The notes under the pieces are model-generated. The model searched no databases. It saw nothing but the letters and a program-made list of their open reading frames with translations, and was not told the DNA's origin. Positions 8,764-18,988 of a stretch of 64,000 bases of DNA are shown here, piece after piece. Numbering within the stretch: the first letter of the stretch is position 1; each line of letters starts with the position of its first letter. The translations under genes were made by a program, and so were the position numbers. The stretch is from Streptomyces sp. T12. GTDB taxonomy: Bacteria; Actinomycetota; Actinomycetes; Streptomycetales; Streptomycetaceae. The stretch spans positions 5,084,001-5,148,000 of the forward strand of contig NZ_CP117866.1 in assembly GCF_028736035.1 (NCBI RefSeq), read 5' to 3'.

Positions 8764-8792
8764 AAAGCCCCCGGTTTCGGCCGGGGGCTTTT
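8764..8792 (+). terminator. Terminator after tRNA-Gly(GCC) copy 2
   Basis: An 11-bp stem AAAGCCCCCGG/CCGGGGGCTTT with a TTTCGG loop and T-run. A second hairpin follows at 8798-8826. Confidence 0.85.
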
Positions 8793-8797
8793 GCGTT

Positions 8798-8826
8798 GCC
8801 CCCGGCGTTCCGGATTCGCCGGGGGC
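8798..8826 (-). terminator. Hairpin downstream of purC
   Basis: A 10-bp perfect stem (GCCCCCGGCG with its complement) just past the purC stop codon. Together with 8764-8792 it separates the convergent tRNA and purC transcripts. Confidence 0.6.
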
Positions 8827-8841
8827 TTTGCCGTTTCCGCG

Positions 8842-9741
8842 CTACGACCAGCTCGTACCCGTCAGGCGCTCGTACGCCTCCACGTACTTCGCCCGGGTCG
8901 CGTCCACGACCTCCTGCGGCAGCGGCGGTGGGGGCTGCTCGCTCTTGCGGTCCCAGCCGGAGGCCGGCGAGGTCAGCCAGTCGCGGACGAACTGCTTGTC
9001 GTACGACGGCTGCGCGCGGCCCGGCTCCCACTGGTCGGCCGGCCAGAAGCGGGAGGAGTCCGGGGTGAGGACCTCGTCGGCGATGACCAGCCGCTCCCCC
9101 TCGAAGCCGAACTCGAACTTGGTGTCCGCGAGGATGATGCCGCGGTCACGGGCGATGTCCCGGCCGCGGGAGTAGACGGCGAGGGTCGCCTGGCGCAGCT
9201 GGGCGGCGGTGTCGGCGCCGACCTGGCGGGCGACCTCCTCGTAGGAGACGTTCTCGTCGTGCTCGCCGACCTCTGCCTTGGTGGCCGGGGTGAAGATCGG
9301 GGCGGGGAGTTCGCTGCCGTCGACCAGGCCCTCGGGGAGGGCGAGGCCGCAGACGGTGCGGGACTCGTTGTACTCGACCAGGCCGGAGCCGGTGAGGTAG
9401 CCGCGGGCCACGGCCTCCACCGGGATCATCTGGAGCGACTTGCAGACGAGGGTGCGGCCCGCCCAGTCGGCGGGGGCGCCGGCGGGCACGTCGGTGCTCA
9501 GGACGTGGTTGGGGACCAGGTCGGCGAGCTGGTCGAACCACCACAGGGAGAGCTGGGTGAGGACGCGGCCCTTGTCGGGGATCTCGGTGGGGAGCACCCA
9601 GTCGTACGCCGAGATGCGATCGCTGGCGACCATCACGAGGTCGCCCGCCTCGTTCTGGTACAGCTCGCGCACCTTGCCGGTGTGCAGGTGTACCAAGCCC
9701 GGAACCTGAATCGGCTCGGGCTTTTCTACGAATCCGGACAC
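8842..9741 (-). CDS. purC: Phosphoribosylaminoimidazole-succinocarboxamide synthase (SAICAR synthetase)
   Basis: Joins aspartate to CAIR using ATP in purine biosynthesis. At 299 residues it is the longer, actinobacterial/yeast-like form. Visible family motifs are LVMVASDRISAYDWVLPTEI (about residues 34-53), GRVLTQLSLWWFDQL, VEAVARGYLTGSGL and the C-terminal DTKFEFGF. It stands alone, away from purSQL, and the upstream DMFase-like gene is on the same strand about 107 bases away. Confidence 0.97.
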   Translation of the reverse strand: MSGFVEKPEPIQVPGLVHLHTGKVRELYQNEAGDLVMVASDRISAYDWVLPTEIPDKGRVLTQLSLWWFDQLADLVPNHVLSTDVPAGAPADWAGRTLVCKSLQMIPVEAVARGYLTGSGLVEYNESRTVCGLALPEGLVDGSELPAPIFTPATKAEVGEHDENVSYEEVARQVGADTAAQLRQATLAVYSRGRDIARDRGIILADTKFEFGFEGERLVIADEVLTPDSSRFWPADQWEPGRAQPSYDKQFVRDWLTSPASGWDRKSEQPPPPLPQEVVDATRAKYVEAYERLTGTSWS

Positions 9742-9848
9742 GGTTCCTCCCCGTGGTTCTGTCCAATGGCTCGATTCTCCCGTATGCCGGGGATCGCCCT
9801 CGGAGTGGGGTGGCCTCGAAAGGGGCGGTGACGTGGGCGTACGTGAGC

Positions 9849-11336
9849 TCAGTCACGTTTACAGATGCGGTCCAGGAGGTTGGCGGTGGCGCGCTGGACG
9901 CGGGCGTCGACGTGGCCCGGGCGGTCCAGCGCCGGGGACCAGGCGAACGTTCCGGACGCGAAGATCAGGGCGCCGGAGGGGGCGCGGTACAGGGACGTCT
10001 CCTGGTGGCGGAGGGCGCCTTCGCGGTCGGTGTACGGGGAGTGGGCGAGCAGGATGCGCTCCTCGTGGTCCGGGAGCGGGGTGCGCGGGAAGTAGCGGTC
10101 GGCCTCGCCGGCGACCAGGCCGGCGATCTCGTCGCCCTCGTGGGCGCCGGTCGCCTCCCACAGCCAGTGGTCGGCGTTGCGGACGATCAGGGGGTGCGGC
10201 TCGGGGACCTGACCCGCGTACTGGATGCCGATCACCTCCTGCTCGGGACGGTCGATTTCACGCCAGAGCACCGGGCGGCCCGGCCCCTGGCGCTTGCGGC
10301 AGGTCATCAGGCGGTCGGGGACACCGGACGGGGAGGGGCCCAACTCCACCTGCCAGTACATGGAGTTGGCGGAGAGGAAGACGAGGGACGTGCCGTTCTC
10401 ACGGGCGAGCTCGACCGTGCGGCGCATGTTCGACGACCAGTACTCGTCGTGGCCGGGGAAGACCAGGCCGCGGTAGCGGGTGGGGTCGACGTGGCCCGCG
10501 TGCAGGTCGCGGGCGTCGGCGTAGGCGATGTCGTAGCCGTAGCGCTCGGCCCAGCGGATGAAGTCGTAGGCGTGGCCGACGTGCAGGGGCAGGCCCGCGC
10601 CCGCGTACGGGCGGTCGAAGGAGACGGTCGTGGCGGCGTCGGCCTCGCCGAGCAGGCGGCCGTCCTCGTCCCAGGCGTGGTAGAGGCTGGCGCCGATGCG
10701 GCCGTCCTCGGGGTAGAGGTTGTAGGCCTGCCAGGTGACGTCGGGCAGGAGCAGGAGCAGGTCCGCCGGGTGCTTGTCGCGCACGGTGAACGGGATGTGG
10801 GAGCGGTAGCCGTCGGCGGTGGTCAGGACGGCCACGTAGGCGCCGATGCTCCAGTACGAGGGGACCTGCAGGCGCCAGGACAGCCACCAGTGGTGGCAGG
10901 AGACCGTGCGGTCGGCGGTGAGCGGTGGGGGCTGCACGATGCCGGAGAGGCGGGGGCTGGTGGTGATCTTGGCGGCGCCGTCGCCGCTGTAGTGGCCGAT
11001 GCGGTAGATGTCGACGGCGAATTCCTGGGGCGGGTCGACGGTGATGTGGAAGTCGACAGCCTCGCCGGGGGCGACCGCGCCGGTCGAGGTGAAGCCCTTG
11101 ATCTGACGGTGGACGTCGTCGGCGGAGCGGGGGCCGGCACTGCGGGGCGCCGGGACCCTCGGGGTGTCCGACGTCGGGGGGTGGGCCTGGCCGTCGACGT
11201 ACCAGGGGACGACCTGGCCGGTGTCGTCGAAGTACGTCACATTGCCGCGCAGCCAGGGGACGGGGCCCTGGCCGAAGGGGTCCGTCACGGCGTGCGCGAG
11301 CGCTCCCGACTCCCAGCGGCGGATCTGCTCCCCCAT
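9849..11336 (-). CDS. N,N-dimethylformamidase beta-subunit-like protein
   Basis: A 495-residue protein related to the large subunit of N,N-dimethylformamidase. Motifs such as DVTWQAYNLYPEDGRIGASL, GHDEYWSSNMR and FLSANSMYWQVE are those I associate with this family. A beta-sandwich-like segment (about residues 70-180) precedes the core. No small alpha subunit is adjacent, so real formamidase activity is unproven and the physiological substrate is unknown. I chose the ATG at 11336, behind GGGAGGGG, because the upstream in-frame stretch is AT-rich intergenic DNA with non-Streptomyces-like codons. Confidence 0.8.
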   Translation of the reverse strand: MGEQIRRWESGALAHAVTDPFGQGPVPWLRGNVTYFDDTGQVVPWYVDGQAHPPTSDTPRVPAPRSAGPRSADDVHRQIKGFTSTGAVAPGEAVDFHITVDPPQEFAVDIYRIGHYSGDGAAKITTSPRLSGIVQPPPLTADRTVSCHHWWLSWRLQVPSYWSIGAYVAVLTTADGYRSHIPFTVRDKHPADLLLLLPDVTWQAYNLYPEDGRIGASLYHAWDEDGRLLGEADAATTVSFDRPYAGAGLPLHVGHAYDFIRWAERYGYDIAYADARDLHAGHVDPTRYRGLVFPGHDEYWSSNMRRTVELARENGTSLVFLSANSMYWQVELGPSPSGVPDRLMTCRKRQGPGRPVLWREIDRPEQEVIGIQYAGQVPEPHPLIVRNADHWLWEATGAHEGDEIAGLVAGEADRYFPRTPLPDHEERILLAHSPYTDREGALRHQETSLYRAPSGALIFASGTFAWSPALDRPGHVDARVQRATANLLDRICKRD

Positions 11337-11583
11337 GGCCCTACCCCTCCCTCGTTCCCCCGTGGTGGTGCGTCGAGCGTTGTGTGTGGTGCGAGTGCTG
11401 TGTGCGCTTGCGGTTTCCGTCGTGCGACGCGGGCTTTTGTACGGCTGTCGTATGTCGCAAGCCCTTGCCATGTGCGCTATCGATCCCAGCACATCACATT
11501 GCGCACGCATCCTGTCACTATTCGTTGCGAATTGGCCGAAAGTGGAACCGGGGGTTCCGACCGCATACGGCGTGAAACAGCCG

Positions 11584-13434
11584 TCAGACCAGGCGAACCG
11601 GCTTCTCCGGGCGTATCCCCGACTCCACCAGCCAGGCGCGCAGGGGCACCGGATCACCGTCCTCGATGAGGCTGAGGACTCTGGGGGTCAGGTCGGCCGC
11701 TCTCTCGCCGTCGATGAGGAGGGTGGGGCCGTCGAGCCAGTCCAGACCGGGGGCCGCGCCGGCGGTGTCCATCGCCGCGCAGCACACCATCGCCGTGACG
11801 TGGTCGGTGAGCAACTCGCGTGCGGTGCGGGGCGGTTGGAGCGGGAAGAGGGGAAGAGCGCCGATGTCCAGGAGGGTGCTGTCGGGGACGGGGGACGCCG
11901 TCTGCTCCGCGGGCGCCGCGGCCTCTTCGCGGGCCAGCTCGGCGGTCAGGCCGGCGGCGAGAGCGGAGCTTCGCTCGGTCTCCTGGTCGTCCGGGGAGTC
12001 GTCCTCGGACATGGCCGCGTAGGGCGCCTTGGGGGGCTTCGGGGGTGGGGGCGGGGCGGCGGGGGCGGGGGCGGCATCGGTTTCGGCGTCGGCGGGACGG
12101 GCGCCGGCGGGACGGGCGGGCGAGGAGTCCGGTGGGACCGAGAGGTGCTCCATGACGCGGGCCAGGGTCGGGCCGCTCGCCTCCGAGGGTGTGCCGTCGG
12201 TGGTGCGGCGGACGCCGAGGGCGTCGAGGACGCGGTGCAGGCGGGCCGCGTCCATGCGCCATTTACGGTCGACGACCTCCTCCGGGTACTCCTGCCAGTC
12301 CACCGGGGACCAGTCCTGGCCGGACTCGGCCGGGCCGCCGTGGAAGAGGCGGGCGGCGAGGAGTGAGGCGGCCTCGTCGACCGCGCCGGGCTCTTCGAGC
12401 AGATCGCAGGCGGGGCGCTCGCCCAGCCGGGAGGCGAAGCCCTCGGCCAGGCGGTCCCGGCGGGACAGCTCGGTGAGGGCGGCGACGACGCCCGCGTCCA
12501 GCCGGGACGGCCAGCGGCCCATCCGCCAGGCGGGCAGCGCCACGCGTGTGAGCAGCCGGTCCCAGCCGGCGTACGCCAGCCCGACCTGCTCCTGGGCGAC
12601 GATACGCAGTCCGTAATCCACAGCCTGTGCACGCTCGGCGGCGGCGCTGGCCACGCCCCGCTCCATCTCGGTGGCGTGCTCCCGGCAGCTGCGCAGCAAC
12701 AGCCGCGCGACCCAGCCGACGCCCGCACACACCGCCCGCGACCCCGGGCAGCGGCCGCGCGTCGAGGCGACGGCGACGGCGGCGTCCAGGCCCCGGACGA
12801 AGCGCCGGGCCTGGGCTATGTCCGGGTGCGCGGAAGGTCCCGTACCGGCGACGACCGGGGCGAGCACCGCGCGCAACTCACCGACGCGCATCCACCACAG
12901 GAACGGAGAGCCGATGACGAGGACGGGGGCGGCCGGCGCACGCCGGTGGGCGCCGGGTGTGCTTCCGCCGCGCAGGCCGTTGACCTCGTGCTCGTCGCGG
13001 TCCTCGGCCGGGGGCGGGCCGTGGGACGGGTGGGTGCGGTCCTCAAGCCAGCTGTCGCAGTCCGGGGTGAGCGCTATCGCGGACGGGGCGGGGACGTCGA
13101 GGCGGTCGGCGAGGTCGCGCACCATCCGGTACAGGTCCGGGGCCTGCTCCTCGGCTATCGGGACCGTGGGGCTGACGGCGGGGCGGGCTCGGGCGACGAC
13201 CAGGGCGATGCCGGCGGCGGCGATCAGGACGAGGGCGGCGGCGGGGGTCACGACCCAGCGGGCGGCATGCCAGCCGGGGCCGACGAGGTGGCCGGTGGAG
13301 GCGCCGACGAGCAGCACCACGGCGACCGCCGCGGGCAGCAGGGCGACAGCGAGCGCGCGGCTGCGGATGCGCAGCACGGCAAGGGCCCGGGCGCGCGCGG
13401 ACTGCGCACCCACCTCCACACCGATACCGGTCAC
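11584..13434 (-). CDS. Membrane protein resembling an M48 peptidase that lacks the zinc motif
   Basis: 616 residues. Two N-terminal transmembrane segments (about residues 28-50 and 60-82) precede a soluble domain with the layout of HtpX/Ste24-like M48 proteins: APSAIALTPDCDSWLED, then PVLVIGSPFLWWMRVGELRA. Where active enzymes have HExxH, this one reads LRAVLAPVVAGTGPSAHP, so zinc-dependent catalysis is not expected. The C-terminal ~200 residues contain a Pro/Ala-rich linker and a final globular stretch. Function unknown. Alone on its strand between the DMFase-like gene and purD. Confidence 0.7.
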   Translation of the reverse strand: MTGIGVEVGAQSARARALAVLRIRSRALAVALLPAAVAVVLLVGASTGHLVGPGWHAARWVVTPAAALVLIAAAGIALVVARARPAVSPTVPIAEEQAPDLYRMVRDLADRLDVPAPSAIALTPDCDSWLEDRTHPSHGPPPAEDRDEHEVNGLRGGSTPGAHRRAPAAPVLVIGSPFLWWMRVGELRAVLAPVVAGTGPSAHPDIAQARRFVRGLDAAVAVASTRGRCPGSRAVCAGVGWVARLLLRSCREHATEMERGVASAAAERAQAVDYGLRIVAQEQVGLAYAGWDRLLTRVALPAWRMGRWPSRLDAGVVAALTELSRRDRLAEGFASRLGERPACDLLEEPGAVDEAASLLAARLFHGGPAESGQDWSPVDWQEYPEEVVDRKWRMDAARLHRVLDALGVRRTTDGTPSEASGPTLARVMEHLSVPPDSSPARPAGARPADAETDAAPAPAAPPPPPKPPKAPYAAMSEDDSPDDQETERSSALAAGLTAELAREEAAAPAEQTASPVPDSTLLDIGALPLFPLQPPRTARELLTDHVTAMVCCAAMDTAGAAPGLDWLDGPTLLIDGERAADLTPRVLSLIEDGDPVPLRAWLVESGIRPEKPVRLV

Positions 13435-13684
13435 GGCCGGACCTCACCCCCTCCCCGCTGCCCTGGCTGTCCGAACTGTCCTGGCTTTGCTCACTCCCCC
13501 ACTGTGGCACCCACCACTGACATCGCAATGCCGGTGGGCCAAGTGCCGGAACGCTTGCGCCGCACCCTAGTTGGGGCTCCGGCCCACGTCAGCCGGATGG
13601 GGCAGCGGTCACTCGATGGAATGGCTTTGGGGAAAGGTGGATGACGGAAAGCGAGGATCAGGCCCCTGCTCCCGGCATACATCA

Positions 13685-13714
13685 GGCCCCGAATCCTGAG
13701 ACGGATTCGGGGCC
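13685..13714 (-). terminator. Hairpin downstream of purD
   Basis: A perfect 12-bp stem GGCCCCGAATCC/GGATTCGGGGCC with a 6-nt loop, about 95 bases past the purD stop. Likely its terminator; no T-tract. Confidence 0.55.
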
Positions 13715-13720
13715 CGCGGG

Positions 13721-13780
13721 GTTGTCTTGCGCGGCGGCAGGTTGTCTCGTGCCGCGGCAGGTTGTCTTGTGCGGTGGGTA
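13721..13780. repeat. Three tandem 20-bp repeats
   Basis: Three consecutive 20-bp units (13721, 13741 and 13761), each beginning GTTGTCT and continuing YGYGCSGYGGCAG with 2-5 differences. They lie in the purD 3' region between the stop codon and the hairpin. No role is evident. Confidence 0.8.
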
Positions 13781-13807
13781 CGCAGGCGCCTTTTCACGCG
13801 CCCGCCT

Positions 13808-15061
<1,254 letters not shown>

Positions 15062-15170
15062 GGGGGTCAGCCTAACGGGGTTTTTGTGCGGGGCGATGAG
15101 GGGACGGGGGTTGGTGACCTGTACGTTCCTCCAAGTCGCGGGGCCCGGGCCGGGCGCCCGCAGGGCCCCG

Positions 15171-17591
15171 CTACTCGTTCGTGAACTCCTCGACCACCGT
15201 CGCCCCCAGCTCCCGCACGATCAGCTCGTAGCCGGACAGGGCCGACTCGTTGAGGTCGGGGTCGTCGTCCTCCGGGATGTCGTCCTCGATGGACACCGGG
15301 GGTCGCTGCTCAGGCGCGGAGGGGGGCTGGGGTGCCGAGGTGGGGGCAGCGTTCGGCGCCGGGGAGGTCGGGGCCGCCGGAGGTGGGGTGGGTGTCGAGG
15401 GCGTCGGCTGGGGAGGGGCCGGGCGCTGGGCGGTCGTACCGCCACCGCCGTAGCCACTGTTGCCGCCACCGCCGTATCCGCCACCGCCGAAGCCGGAGGA
15501 ACCGCCCGGCGACGGGGGAGCCGAGCCTCCGCCCGACGGGTCGACGATCGCCTCGATCTTCCACTGGACGTTGAACTGCTCGGACAGCGCCTGCCGCAGG
15601 ACGTCCTCGCTGCCGCTGCTCACGAAGTTGTCGCGCGCGCCCGCGTTGACGAACCCGAGTTGGAGGGTGGTGCCGTCGAAGCCGGCCACCTGGGCGTTCT
15701 GGCTGAGCAGGATCCAGGTGAAGCGGCGACGGTTCTTGACCGCCTCCAGGATGTTCGGCCAGAGCATGCGGGGGTCGAGGCCGCCGCTCGGGGGCGCGTA
15801 GGCCGGTGCCGCGCCTGCGCCGGGAGCGGGCGTGGGCGTGGGCGTGGGTGTCGCGGGCTGCGGTGTGTGCGGGGGCGCTTGCGTGCCGCTCGACGCGGCC
15901 TGGGCGGCCTGGGCGGCCTGGGGCTGGGCGCCGCCGCCCGCCGGGGTTGCCGTGGGCCAGCCACCGGGGCGCCGGCCACCACCTGCGGGCGCGGCGGTGG
16001 GCCATGCCCCGGGGGCGGAGGCGGGGGGCGCCGACGGGTTCGCGGCGGCGGGAGCGGGCGTGGAGGCCGGTGCGGGCGCCGGGGTGGGCGGAGCCTGGGG
16101 TGGCTGAGGCTGCTGACCGCTCTGCGCGGGCGGGTGGCCGTGGGCCGAGGGCGCTGGGGTGGCCTCGGCGGGCGCACCCTGCGCCGCCGGAGCGGCACCG
16201 GCCGTACCGGGCGTGCCGGCCCCCGCGCCACCGTCCGTACCGCCCATACCGCCCGTCGGCACACCGGCCCCGGCAGCAGGGGCCGCGGGCGCCCCCGAAG
16301 CCCGTACCGCCGCCCGGGCCGCGGCAGGCCCGCCACCCGGCGGAACCGGCGCGGCGGCCGCTCCCGCATGGGCGTCAGGACCGGGCACGTACCCCATCGC
16401 GGGCATGCCGCCGCCCGCGCCCGCGGAGAAGTTCACACCCCGCTCCAGCCGATCGAGCCGGGCCATCACGGAACGCTCGTCCCCGTACGCCGCAGGCAGC
16501 ATCACGCGCGCGCAGATCAGCTCGAGCTGGAGCCGGGGCGAGGTGGCCCCCCGCATCTCGGTCAGCCCCTCGTTGACGAGGTCGGCGGCACGGCTCAGCT
16601 CGGCGGCGCCGAAGGTGCCGGCCTGGGCCTGCATGCGCTCGATGACATCGGCCGGGGCGTCGATGAGCCCCTTCTCGGCGGCGTCCGGCACGGCGGCCAG
16701 GATCACCAGGTCCCGCAGCCGCTCCAGCAGGTCGGCGACGAACCGCCGGGGATCGTTGCCCCCCTCGATGACACGGTCCACGACCTCGAAGGCGGCGGCG
16801 CCGTCACCGGTCGCGAAGGCTTCCACGACGGAGTCGAGCAGCGAGCCGTCGGTGTACCCGAGGAGAGAGGTGGCCATGGCATACGTCACACCCTCCTCCT
16901 TCGCTCCGGCGAGCAGCTGGTCCATGACGGACATGGAGTCACGCACGGAGCCCTGACCCGCGCGCACGACGAGCGGCAGCACGCCGTCCTCGATGGGCAT
17001 GTTCTCGCGGCCGCACACCTCGGCGAGGTACTCCCGCAGGGTGCCCGGCGGGACGAGCCGGAAGGGGTAGTGATGGGTCCTCGACCGGATGGTCCCGATG
17101 ACCTTCTCGGGCTCGGTGGTGGCGAAGATGAACTTCAGATGCTCCGGCGGCTCCTCGACGACCTTCAGCAGCGCGTTGAAACCGGCCGACGTGACCATGT
17201 GGGCCTCGTCGATGATGTAGATCTTGTAGCGGCTGGAGGCGGGCCCGAAGAAGGCCTTTTCCCGCAGCTCACGCGCGTCGTCCACACCACCGTGCGACGC
17301 CGCGTCGATCTCGATGACGTCGATGGAACCGGGACCGTTCCGAGCCAGGTCCTGGCAGGACTGGCACTCCCCGCACGGGGTGGGCGTAGGACCCTGTGCG
17401 CAGTTCAGACACCGCGCGAGGATCCGCGCACTGGTCGTCTTGCCACAGCCACGCGGCCCGCTGAACAGGTACGCGTGATTGACCCGGTTGTTCCGCAGCG
17501 CCTGCTGCAGCGGGTCAGTGACATGCTCCTGCCCGATGACCTCGGCGAATGACTCCGGGCGATAGCGGCGGTACAGCGCGAGAGACGACAC
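15171..17591 (-). CDS. dnaX: DNA polymerase III subunits gamma and tau
   Basis: The clamp-loader ATPase of the replisome, about 806 residues. I chose the GTG at 17591 because the family begins [20 protein letters not shown]; the longer in-frame extension is not family-like. Walker A is [15 protein letters not shown] (near residue 45), the zinc-binding cysteines are in [19 protein letters not shown] (near 60-80), and the Walker B region has [10 protein letters not shown]. After residue 380 there is a very long Ala/Pro/Gly-rich, probably disordered region, then a conserved segment with [21 protein letters not shown] saw no slippery frameshift sequence for a separate gamma form. The SRP RNA gene lies just upstream on the same strand. 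Confidence 0.96.
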   Translation of the reverse strand: MSSLALYRRYRPESFAEVIGQEHVTDPLQQALRNNRVNHAYLFSGPRGCGKTTSARILARCLNCAQGPTPTPCGECQSCQDLARNGPGSIDVIEIDAASHGGVDDARELREKAFFGPASSRYKIYIIDEAHMVTSAGFNALLKVVEEPPEHLKFIFATTEPEKVIGTIRSRTHHYPFRLVPPGTLREYLAEVCGRENMPIEDGVLPLVVRAGQGSVRDSMSVMDQLLAGAKEEGVTYAMATSLLGYTDGSLLDSVVEAFATGDGAAAFEVVDRVIEGGNDPRRFVADLLERLRDLVILAAVPDAAEKGLIDAPADVIERMQAQAGTFGAAELSRAADLVNEGLTEMRGATSPRLQLELICARVMLPAAYGDERSVMARLDRLERGVNFSAGAGGGMPAMGYVPGPDAHAGAAAAPVPPGGGPAAARAAVRASGAPAAPAAGAGVPTGGMGGTDGGAGAGTPGTAGAAPAAQGAPAEATPAPSAHGHPPAQSGQQPQPPQAPPTPAPAPASTPAPAAANPSAPPASAPGAWPTAAPAGGGRRPGGWPTATPAGGGAQPQAAQAAQAASSGTQAPPHTPQPATPTPTPTPAPGAGAAPAYAPPSGGLDPRMLWPNILEAVKNRRRFTWILLSQNAQVAGFDGTTLQLGFVNAGARDNFVSSGSEDVLRQALSEQFNVQWKIEAIVDPSGGGSAPPSPGGSSGFGGGGYGGGGNSGYGGGGTTAQRPAPPQPTPSTPTPPPAAPTSPAPNAAPTSAPQPPSAPEQRPPVSIEDDIPEDDDPDLNESALSGYELIVRELGATVVEEFTNE

Positions 17592-17648
17592 GCCTACGAG
17601 GTTATAGGCGCCCACTGACAACCCGACCCCGCAGCGGGAACGCAAGCG

Positions 17649-17732
17649 CCCCCCACGCACCCGCCAGAGCCGACCTACCCTTGCTGCCTTCCGGCCCTGG
17701 GGGAGTTCAGTCAGATAGCGCCGCGTGAGGGG
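17649..17732 (-). ncRNA. ffs: Signal recognition particle RNA (4.5S type)
   Basis: The minus strand folds into one long hairpin. Its ends are CCCCTCACGC and GCGTGGGG, and the apical part contains GGCCGGAAGGCAGCAAGGG, the GGAA tetraloop/Ffh-binding core of bacterial SRP RNA. It lies directly upstream of dnaX, a frequent bacterial arrangement. Exact ends are uncertain by about 10 bases. Confidence 0.88.
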
Positions 17733-17809
17733 CTTCCCGAAGAGTACCCGATGTCAGCCGGGGGGAACGAGTTCGCGAGCACTCCTCTCGGTCATGTAAT
17801 GTTTCCGGC

Positions 17810-17897
17810 GGAGGATTCGCCTAGAGGCCTAGGGCGCACGCTTGGAAAGCGTGTTGGGGGCAACCCCTCACGAGTTCGAATCTCGTATCCTCCGCCA
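17810..17897 (+). tRNA. tRNA-Ser(GGA)
   Basis: A long-variable-arm class II tRNA. Acceptor GGAGGAT/ATCCTCC, anticodon loop with GGA inside CTTGGAAAG, variable arm TTGGGGGCAACCCC, T loop TTCGAAT, discriminator G, and an encoded CCA at 17895-17897. Confidence 0.96.
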
Positions 17898-17917
17898 GTG
17901 CCTCACCGGGCACGATG

Positions 17918-17953
17918 TCGAAGGGCCCCACCGCTTGCGGTGGGGCCCTTCGA
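17918..17953 (+). terminator. Terminator after tRNA-Ser
   Basis: A 17-bp perfect inverted repeat (TCGAAGGGCCCCACCGC and complement) with a 2-nt TT loop, 20 bases past the tRNA. Confidence 0.8.
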
Positions 17954-18153
17954 CGTTGTCCGTCTCAGAACAGCCCAGTACGACGTATGCGTCTCCTCCT
18001 TTGGCCGGCAGCCGATGATTGCGCCAACCCGAGGAGAACCCAGGGTTAAGTGATGGGTCGGGTCGGCAACAGTGCACAACCCCCCGCACGCCCCCTCTGT
18101 CTGATGCAGGTGGAGTCACCACCCAATTCATCCAACGTGGGGGAAACCACACC

Positions 18154-18954
18154 ATGCGCCTGCGCGCCACTGTCGCCACCGCCACCGCCGCTGCCCTCAG
18201 CGCCGCCCTCGCCGTCACCGCTCTCGCCGTCCCGGCCGCCGGGGCCGAGCAGGACGACTCGCCCACGACCTTCAGGGACATCCAGGTCAACCAGAGCCGC
18301 GACTACACCGTTGTCGTCCCGGCCGCACGGAAGGTCGCGTTCCTGGTCTCCGCGATCGTCAGCGACCCGTCCGGCGTCCAGAGCGTGTCGTACGAGCTGT
18401 GGCACGGAGCGAACCGGGCGGAAGCCGACGGGCGCATGGCGCAGGTCGGGTTCGACCGCTGCGTGAAGATCAACGAGACCGAGTCCAAGTGCGAGGCCGT
18501 CGTGGTCGCCGACCCGTACGACAACCTCCGCAGCAACGCCCTCGCCGGTGTCTGGGGCGTGAGCGCCGTGGCCGTCGACGGCGCGGGCAACGTCACCCGC
18601 GAGGACGACGCCCCCTGGCTGGCACGCATCAAGCGCCAGACCCACCTGTCCCAGGCCGACGCCACCCCGGAGCCGGTGAAGAAGGGCAAGGACCTCACGG
18701 TCAAGGCCCGGATGATCGTCGCCAGCTGGGAGAAGCACAAGGACGTGCCCCTCATCGGGCATCAGGTGCTGCTCCAGTTCCGCAAGGGCACGAGCGGCGC
18801 CTTCACCACGCTGAAGAAGGTCAAGACCGACCGGAACGGCTGGGCCACGGCCACCGTGAAGGCGACGGTGGACGGCGAGTACCGCTTCGATTTCGCGGGC
18901 ACGTCCCTCACCCAGGGCAGGACCGGCCGGGCCGACTTCGTCGATGTGAAGTGA
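18154..18954 (+). CDS. Secreted protein of unknown function with Ig-like/beta-sandwich features
   Basis: 266 residues. A clear Sec signal peptide (basic MRLRA, hydrophobic core, AVPAAGA cleavage region near residue 30) precedes two beta-rich halves. The first has FLVSAIVSDPSGVQSVSYEL and AVAVDGAGNVTRED, like bacterial Ig-type repeats. The second has QVLLQFRKGTSGAFTTLKKV and DRNGWATATVKATVDGEYRF, typical of carboxypeptidase-regulatory or SpaA-like strands. The ATG at 18154 follows GTGGGGGAAA; the longer frame upstream is not coding-like. Two Cys (near 105 and 116) may form a disulfide. Convergent with the Stealth gene downstream. Confidence 0.8.
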   Translation: MRLRATVATATAAALSAALAVTALAVPAAGAEQDDSPTTFRDIQVNQSRDYTVVVPAARKVAFLVSAIVSDPSGVQSVSYELWHGANRAEADGRMAQVGFDRCVKINETESKCEAVVVADPYDNLRSNALAGVWGVSAVAVDGAGNVTREDDAPWLARIKRQTHLSQADATPEPVKKGKDLTVKARMIVASWEKHKDVPLIGHQVLLQFRKGTSGAFTTLKKVKTDRNGWATATVKATVDGEYRFDFAGTSLTQGRTGRADFVDVK

Positions 18955-18988
18955 GCCCGGACGGTCCGCGGATCGAGGTGGTCGCTGG

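Larger units (their letters stand above)
13435..13807. other. Intergenic region between purD end and the M48-like gene start
   Basis: It holds a hairpin (13685-13714) and three exact-length tandem 20-bp repeats (13721-13780). The part next to 13435 should contain the promoter of the leftward M48-like gene. No credible coding gene seen. Confidence 0.5.
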
